Positions 7,657-12,296 of a stretch of 12,296 nt of DNA are shown in pieces. The stretch spans positions 1-12,296 of the forward strand of contig JAGWML010000072.1 in NCBI GenBank assembly GCA_028873155.1. Direction: 5' to 3'. Each line of letters begins with the position of its first letter. Position 1 is the first letter of the stretch. Origin of the DNA: Acidobacteriota bacterium. Its GTDB lineage: Bacteria; Acidobacteriota; Terriglobia; Terriglobales; Acidobacteriaceae. The position numbers and the translations under genes were made by a program. The notes beneath the pieces are model-generated. The model did not search any database. It worked only from the letters and a program-made list of their open reading frames with translations, and had not been told where the DNA came from.

Positions 7657-9132
7657 ATGCCTGAAGAATCACTCGTCCAGTCCAGAAAACCGCGCGTCCG
7701 CTTTGCCCCTTCGCCCACCGGCTTTCTGCACGTGGGCAGCGCACGCACCTTCATCTTCAACTGGCTCTTCGCCCGCCACAACCAGGGCACCATGGTGCTG
7801 CGCCTTGACGACACCGACGTAGAGCGCAACACCGACGCCAGCGTGCAATCCATCTTTGAGGGGCTCCGCTGGCTCGGCCTCAACTGGGACGAAGAATACA
7901 AGCAGTCGGAGCGGCTCACACTGCATCGCCAGGCTGCCGAAGCCATCTTCGCCAGGGGCCTTGCCTACCGCGACTTCACCCCGGCCCATGCAGGAGACGA
8001 CAACCAGTCCGGCGCGCAGGGCGCGTGGCTCTCGAACCCCGGCATGCGCGATTTGCCTCCTGAAGAGTCCAGCCGCCGCGCCGCCGCAGGCGAGCCCTTC
8101 GCGCTGCGCTATCGCGTGCCGCGCGGAGAAGGCCGCACGCTGCGCTTCCTCGATGGCGTCTATGGCGAGCAGTCGAAGCTGGCAGACGAGGTCGAGGACT
8201 TCGCCCTGCTCCGCTCCGATGGCATGCCCACCTATCACCTCGCCTCCTGCGTGGACGACGCCGACATGCGCATCAGCCACATCATCCGCGGGCAGGATCA
8301 CCTGACCAACACCTTCAAGCACCTGCTCATCTTCGAGGGGCTTGGCACCGCCGCGCCGCAGTTTGCGCACCTGCCGCTGCTGGTCGCGCCAGACGGCACA
8401 AAGCTCTCCAAAAGAAAGCACGGCCCTGTCGTCAGCGTCACCACCTACCGCGACGCCGGCTTTCTGCCGCAGGCCTTCATCAACTTCCTGTGCCTGCTCG
8501 GCTGGTCACCCAAGAACGACCGTGAGTTTCTCAACCTCAACGAGATTCGTGACCTGTTCAGCCTGGAAGGTGTCAACCGCTCCAACGCCGTGGTGAACTT
8601 CAGCGAAGCCGATCCCTTCGACCCCAAGGCCGTATGGTTGAACGCCGAGCATCTGCGCGCGCTGCCGGTCGACGATCTCAGCGCGCAGCTCGCGCCCTTT
8701 TTCGAACAAGCCGGCTTCCACGCCGCGCCAGAAAAAATCGCCGCCGTCACGCCGCTCATTCGCGAACGCATCAAACTGCTGCGCGAGGCCGTCGGGGCCG
8801 CAGATTTCTTCTTTGTCCACGAGCTCCCGCCCTACGATCCGGCGGAGCTCATTCCGCAAAAAGGCGATGCCGCGCTGGCCCTGCGCGTCCTGCAACATGC
8901 CGAACAGGTGCTCGCCTCCGCGCCCTTTGACCACGATGCGCTGGAGCAGACGATGCGCGACGCCGCAGCATCGCTCGGCCTCAAGGCGGGGCCGATGTTC
9001 CAGCCCATTCGCGTCGCCGTCTGCGGTCGCAAAAATGCACCACCGCTCTTTGAAACCATGGCCGCGCTGGGCCGTGAGGTTTGCCTCGCGCGCATCAGGC
9101 AGGCCTGCGACAAACTCGACGCGCTCGCCTGA
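7657..9132 (+). CDS. gltX: Glutamyl-tRNA synthetase GltX
   Basis: GltX attaches glutamate to tRNA-Glu in the cytoplasm. The 491-residue length fits bacterial GluRS. The class I signature HIGH appears as HVGS (25-28, in PSPTGFLHVGSARTF). KMSKS appears as KLSKR (249-253, in DGTKLSKRKHG). Between them lie VRGQDHL-type residues (IRGQDHLTNTF), normal for the family. The C-terminal half is the helical anticodon-binding region. The insert at about 100-135, where E. coli GluRS carries a Cys/His zinc site, has no cysteine here (AHAGDDNQSGAQGAWLSNPG region), so zinc is not expected. This is common outside the proteobacterial type. The ATG at 7657 is well placed at the protein start, but the only purine-rich site, GAAGAGG at 7634-7640, is 16 bases away. 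glnS follows 35 bp downstream. Confidence 0.96.
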   Translation: MPEESLVQSRKPRVRFAPSPTGFLHVGSARTFIFNWLFARHNQGTMVLRLDDTDVERNTDASVQSIFEGLRWLGLNWDEEYKQSERLTLHRQAAEAIFARGLAYRDFTPAHAGDDNQSGAQGAWLSNPGMRDLPPEESSRRAAAGEPFALRYRVPRGEGRTLRFLDGVYGEQSKLADEVEDFALLRSDGMPTYHLASCVDDADMRISHIIRGQDHLTNTFKHLLIFEGLGTAAPQFAHLPLLVAPDGTKLSKRKHGPVVSVTTYRDAGFLPQAFINFLCLLGWSPKNDREFLNLNEIRDLFSLEGVNRSNAVVNFSEADPFDPKAVWLNAEHLRALPVDDLSAQLAPFFEQAGFHAAPEKIAAVTPLIRERIKLLREAVGAADFFFVHELPPYDPAELIPQKGDAALALRVLQHAEQVLASAPFDHDALEQTMRDAAASLGLKAGPMFQPIRVAVCGRKNAPPLFETMAALGREVCLARIRQACDKLDALA

Positions 9133-9141
9133 GCGCAGAAT

Positions 9142-9147
9142 GATAAT
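9142..9147 (+). promoter_or_regulatory. Possible -10 box in the gltX-glnS gap
   Basis: GATAAT (5 of 6 to TATAAT) lies in the 35-bp gap, 20 bases before the glnS ATG, in an AT-rich patch that contrasts with its surroundings. No recognisable -35 is found at normal distance inside the end of gltX. It could give glnS its own promoter. Confidence 0.25.
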
Positions 9148-9167
9148 TGGGGTAAAGAATCGACGCA

Positions 9168-10874
<1,707 letters not shown>

Positions 10875-10877
10875 GAG

Positions 10878-11387
10878 CTACTTCCCCACCACGTCAACAG
10901 CCACTGGAATCGTCTTCGGCGGCATGCAGGCGTTGTTGTCGCAGGCCTGATAGTGCAGCGTCCCCTGCACAAGATGATTGCCGCGCTCGGCTACAATCTG
11001 CGCCGTGATGACAAACTCGCCTGTGTACACGCTCAGTTTGGTGCTGGGGTCCACGGGCAAGGTGAAGTCCGCCCCCGCCGGATAGTTCGCGCTCTTCAAC
11101 TGCACCGCACCCGCAGGAATGGCGAACACCGTTGGAATCAGGTAAGAGTCCTTCGGCGCGTGCGAGTTGATGTGCAGTCCCTGCGCCACCCGGAAGTGCA
11201 GCGGCACCATGCTCTGCTTGCCCGCCGTCACCTCCACCTGCTCGGGAAAGAGATACATCACTGAAGCCGCCCTGGTGAGCCGTGACGATGCATCGCTCTG
11301 CAGCGGGAACGGAGTCTGTGCCTCGGCGAGCGACACGGCCAGCAGCGTGGACCCAGCGAACCATGCGCAGCGACGCAACCAGCTCAC
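10878..11387 (-). CDS. Secreted stand-alone DsbD N-terminal (thiol-disulfide interchange) domain protein
   Basis: The 169-residue protein has a signal peptide (RRCAWFAGSTLLAVSLAEA, cut near 23-24). Next comes an immunoglobulin-like domain matching DsbD_N: GLHINSHAPKDSYLIPT (70-86), the NYPAGADF strand, YTGEF, and HYQACDNNACMPPKT (145-159). Cys149 and Cys154 correspond to the redox pair of the E. coli DsbD alpha domain, spaced C-x4-C instead of C-x5-C. In DsbD this domain passes electrons from the membrane domain to periplasmic thioredoxin-fold proteins. Here the membrane (CcdA-like) and gamma domains are absent. The GTG start overlaps the tlpA stop (GTGA), implying translational coupling. A role as electron relay to the upstream TlpA-like protein is inferred. 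Confidence 0.85.
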   Translation of the reverse strand: MSWLRRCAWFAGSTLLAVSLAEAQTPFPLQSDASSRLTRAASVMYLFPEQVEVTAGKQSMVPLHFRVAQGLHINSHAPKDSYLIPTVFAIPAGAVQLKSANYPAGADFTLPVDPSTKLSVYTGEFVITAQIVAERGNHLVQGTLHYQACDNNACMPPKTIPVAVDVVGK

Positions 11388-12022
11388 GACTGGCCCCCCA
11401 GCGCTTTGCGGATATTGCCCTCAATCTCATCTTTGGATGTGAGGCCCACCTGTGCGGCCACCACCTTGCCGTTGCGATCCACAAAGAAAGACGTCGGCAG
11501 TGAATCGAGCCCGCCATAGGGTTTGCTGACGGTATCGCCGCCCAGCAGCACCGGATAGTCCATGTGCATCTGCTCGGCAAAGCTGGCAATCTGCTGCGTC
11601 TCTTCCTTCAGCTTCTGCTTGTCGCCGGGGTCCAGGTCGTCCTCAGAGACGGCTAGAATCTCGAAGCCTTTGGCCGCGTACTGGTTCCGCAGGTCCACCA
11701 GCCACGGCGTCTCAATCTTGCATGGGCCGCACCACGTGGCCCAGAAGTTGATCAGCACCGCTTTGCCTTTGTAGGCGTCGAGCGACACCTTCTTGCCGCG
11801 CACATCTTCCAGCGTGAAGTCCGGCGCGGGCTTGTCCAGCATCGGCGCGATCGTCGGCGGCAGGTCGGCATCGCTGCCCGGCATCACCAGATCCGCTGGA
11901 GCTGCCATCGCAGCCGCACGCGCTGCGGCCTGCTTGCGCGACTCCCAGTTGGCCCAGCCAGCCCAGCCAAAGGCCGCCAGCAGAAACAAGACGACAAAAA
12001 GAACGACAGTGTTGCGCTTCAC
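11384..12022 (-). CDS. Membrane-anchored TlpA/ResA-type thiol-disulfide oxidoreductase
   Basis: The 212-residue protein has an N-terminal anchor (VKRN then a hydrophobic helix, about 5-24). An Ala-rich linker leads to a thioredoxin-fold domain beginning KPAPDFTLEDVRGKKVSL (64-81). The active site is WATWCGPC (94-101), and the cis-proline is Pro176 in SLPTSFFVDRNG. The extended SEDD...KQKLKEE insert after the second strand is typical of TlpA/ResA proteins, which reduce disulfides of apocytochrome c or other envelope proteins. The GTG at 12022 was chosen because the anchor starts there and GGAGGAGAGG lies upstream (its last base 11 bases from the start). A longer frame to 12097 adds basic, unanchored residues that overlap the likely promoter. 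nDsbD follows, overlapping by 4 bp. Confidence 0.9.
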   Translation of the reverse strand: MKRNTVVLFVVLFLLAAFGWAGWANWESRKQAAARAAAMAAPADLVMPGSDADLPPTIAPMLDKPAPDFTLEDVRGKKVSLDAYKGKAVLINFWATWCGPCKIETPWLVDLRNQYAAKGFEILAVSEDDLDPGDKQKLKEETQQIASFAEQMHMDYPVLLGGDTVSKPYGGLDSLPTSFFVDRNGKVVAAQVGLTSKDEIEGNIRKALGGQS

Positions 12023-12044
12023 GGGGGCAAAGACCTCTCCTCCA

Positions 12045-12074
12045 ATTGTACGAGCGCGGCGTCCAGGCTGAAAA
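12045..12074 (-). promoter_or_regulatory. Likely promoter of the tlpA-nDsbD operon
   Basis: On the minus strand TTTTCA (12074-12069, 4 of 6) and TACAAT (12050-12045, 5 of 6) are 18 bp apart. Transcription would start near 12038, just within the GGAGGAGAGG purine run, leaving a leader of about 16 bases before the GTG at 12022. It lies in the 100-bp gap divergent to the isomerase gene. Confidence 0.4.
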
Positions 12075-12122
12075 CCGCGCCGTCGCAACTCCACCACTCC
12101 AAGCTGATACCATCAAAAACCG

Positions 12123-12296
12123 ATGAGCCCTGAGAACGAACACAGCGCGCTGCAACCAGCCGACCTGGTGCGCACAGAGGCCGCGGCCCTCACCGCCCTT
12201 GCCGACCGGCTCGACGGTGCGATGGCTGAGGACTTTGCCCGCGCCGTGGACCTTGTGGTGCGCTGCGGCGCCGGCAACGGCCGCGTCGTCGTCACC
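12123..12296 (+). CDS. Arabinose-5-phosphate isomerase, KpsF/KdsD type (3' end outside window)
   Basis: Only the first 58 codons are present; the frame is still open at the window edge. The product begins MSPENEHSALQPADLVRTEA, continues AAALTALADRLDGAMAEDFA and runs into VVRCGAGNGRVVVT. This matches the N-terminal helix pair and first strand of KpsF/GutQ/KdsD proteins, whose next residues are normally GxGKSG of the SIS domain. These enzymes convert ribulose 5-phosphate to arabinose 5-phosphate, the first step toward Kdo for lipopolysaccharide. The ATG at 12123 has no Shine-Dalgarno. A TGATAC at 12105-12110 could be a -10 box only 12 bases before it. The sugar phosphate specificity cannot be judged from this fragment. 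Confidence 0.8.
   Translation, partial: MSPENEHSALQPADLVRTEAAALTALADRLDGAMAEDFARAVDLVVRCGAGNGRVVVT

Noticed and set aside
7669..8421. A 250-codon minus-strand frame opposite gltX
   Set aside because: It is the antisense of conserved GluRS motifs and has no start signal or domain.
12054..12080. GCGCGG/CCGCGC inverted repeat in the tlpA-isomerase gap
   Set aside because: Six-base GC-only arms with a 15-base spacer are expected by chance in DNA of this composition.

Overview
This is a GC-rich, densely coded stretch of bacterial chromosome. It holds housekeeping genes: protein quality control, tRNA modification and charging, isoprenoid synthesis, periplasmic thiol chemistry and the start of a Kdo/LPS-precursor gene. 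There are outer-membrane and Kdo genes, so the cell is Gram-negative. Family details point to Acidobacteriota, probably Acidobacteriaceae/Terriglobales: an FtsH whose conserved N-terminus begins near NSTVKT, a GluRS without the zinc cysteines, a free-standing DsbD N-terminal domain beside TlpA, and a Pro/Ala/Gln-tailed M48 protein. This placement is inference from recollection of the families, not a database result. I see no mobile element, CRISPR array, tRNA, rRNA or phage signature.

Layout. 1-1059: the 3' part of an M48-type protein whose zinc motif reads MELAH instead of HELAH. 1194-1778: a small secreted outer-membrane beta-barrel protein. A strong hairpin at 1807-1833 ends the facing ftsH transcript. 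1862-3784 (minus): FtsH. 4026-5381 (minus): TilS; tilS and ftsH run in the same direction with about 240 bp between them. A 78-bp divergent gap separates tilS from ispD (5460-6161) and ispF (6185-6805), two enzymes of the MEP isoprenoid pathway. 6851-7042 (minus): a small DUF2892 membrane protein. A 256-bp divergent region with two dyads lies before a small membrane protein (7299-7613). 7657-9132 and 9168-10874: gltX and glnS, related class I tRNA synthetases in tandem. 10878-12022 (minus): tlpA followed by a stand-alone nDsbD domain, overlapping by 4 bp. 12123 to the window end: the first 58 codons of a KpsF/KdsD-type arabinose-5-phosphate isomerase.

How the genes work together. TilS, GltX and GlnS all serve translation fidelity (isoleucine AUA decoding and Glu/Gln charging). 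IspD and IspF are steps 3 and 5 of the MEP pathway. TlpA and the nDsbD domain form a likely envelope thiol-redox pair whose membrane electron donor (CcdA/DsbD core) is not in the window. KdsD and the beta-barrel protein relate to the outer membrane.

Nothing here is clearly a new multi-gene system. The points most worth a second look are the degenerate M48 zinc site, the IspF with an altered nucleotide loop and a C-terminal extension of about 49 residues, the nDsbD-TlpA pair without a membrane partner, the perfect dyad at 7139-7155, and several genes whose putative -10 boxes sit so close to the start codon that leaderless mRNAs are possible.
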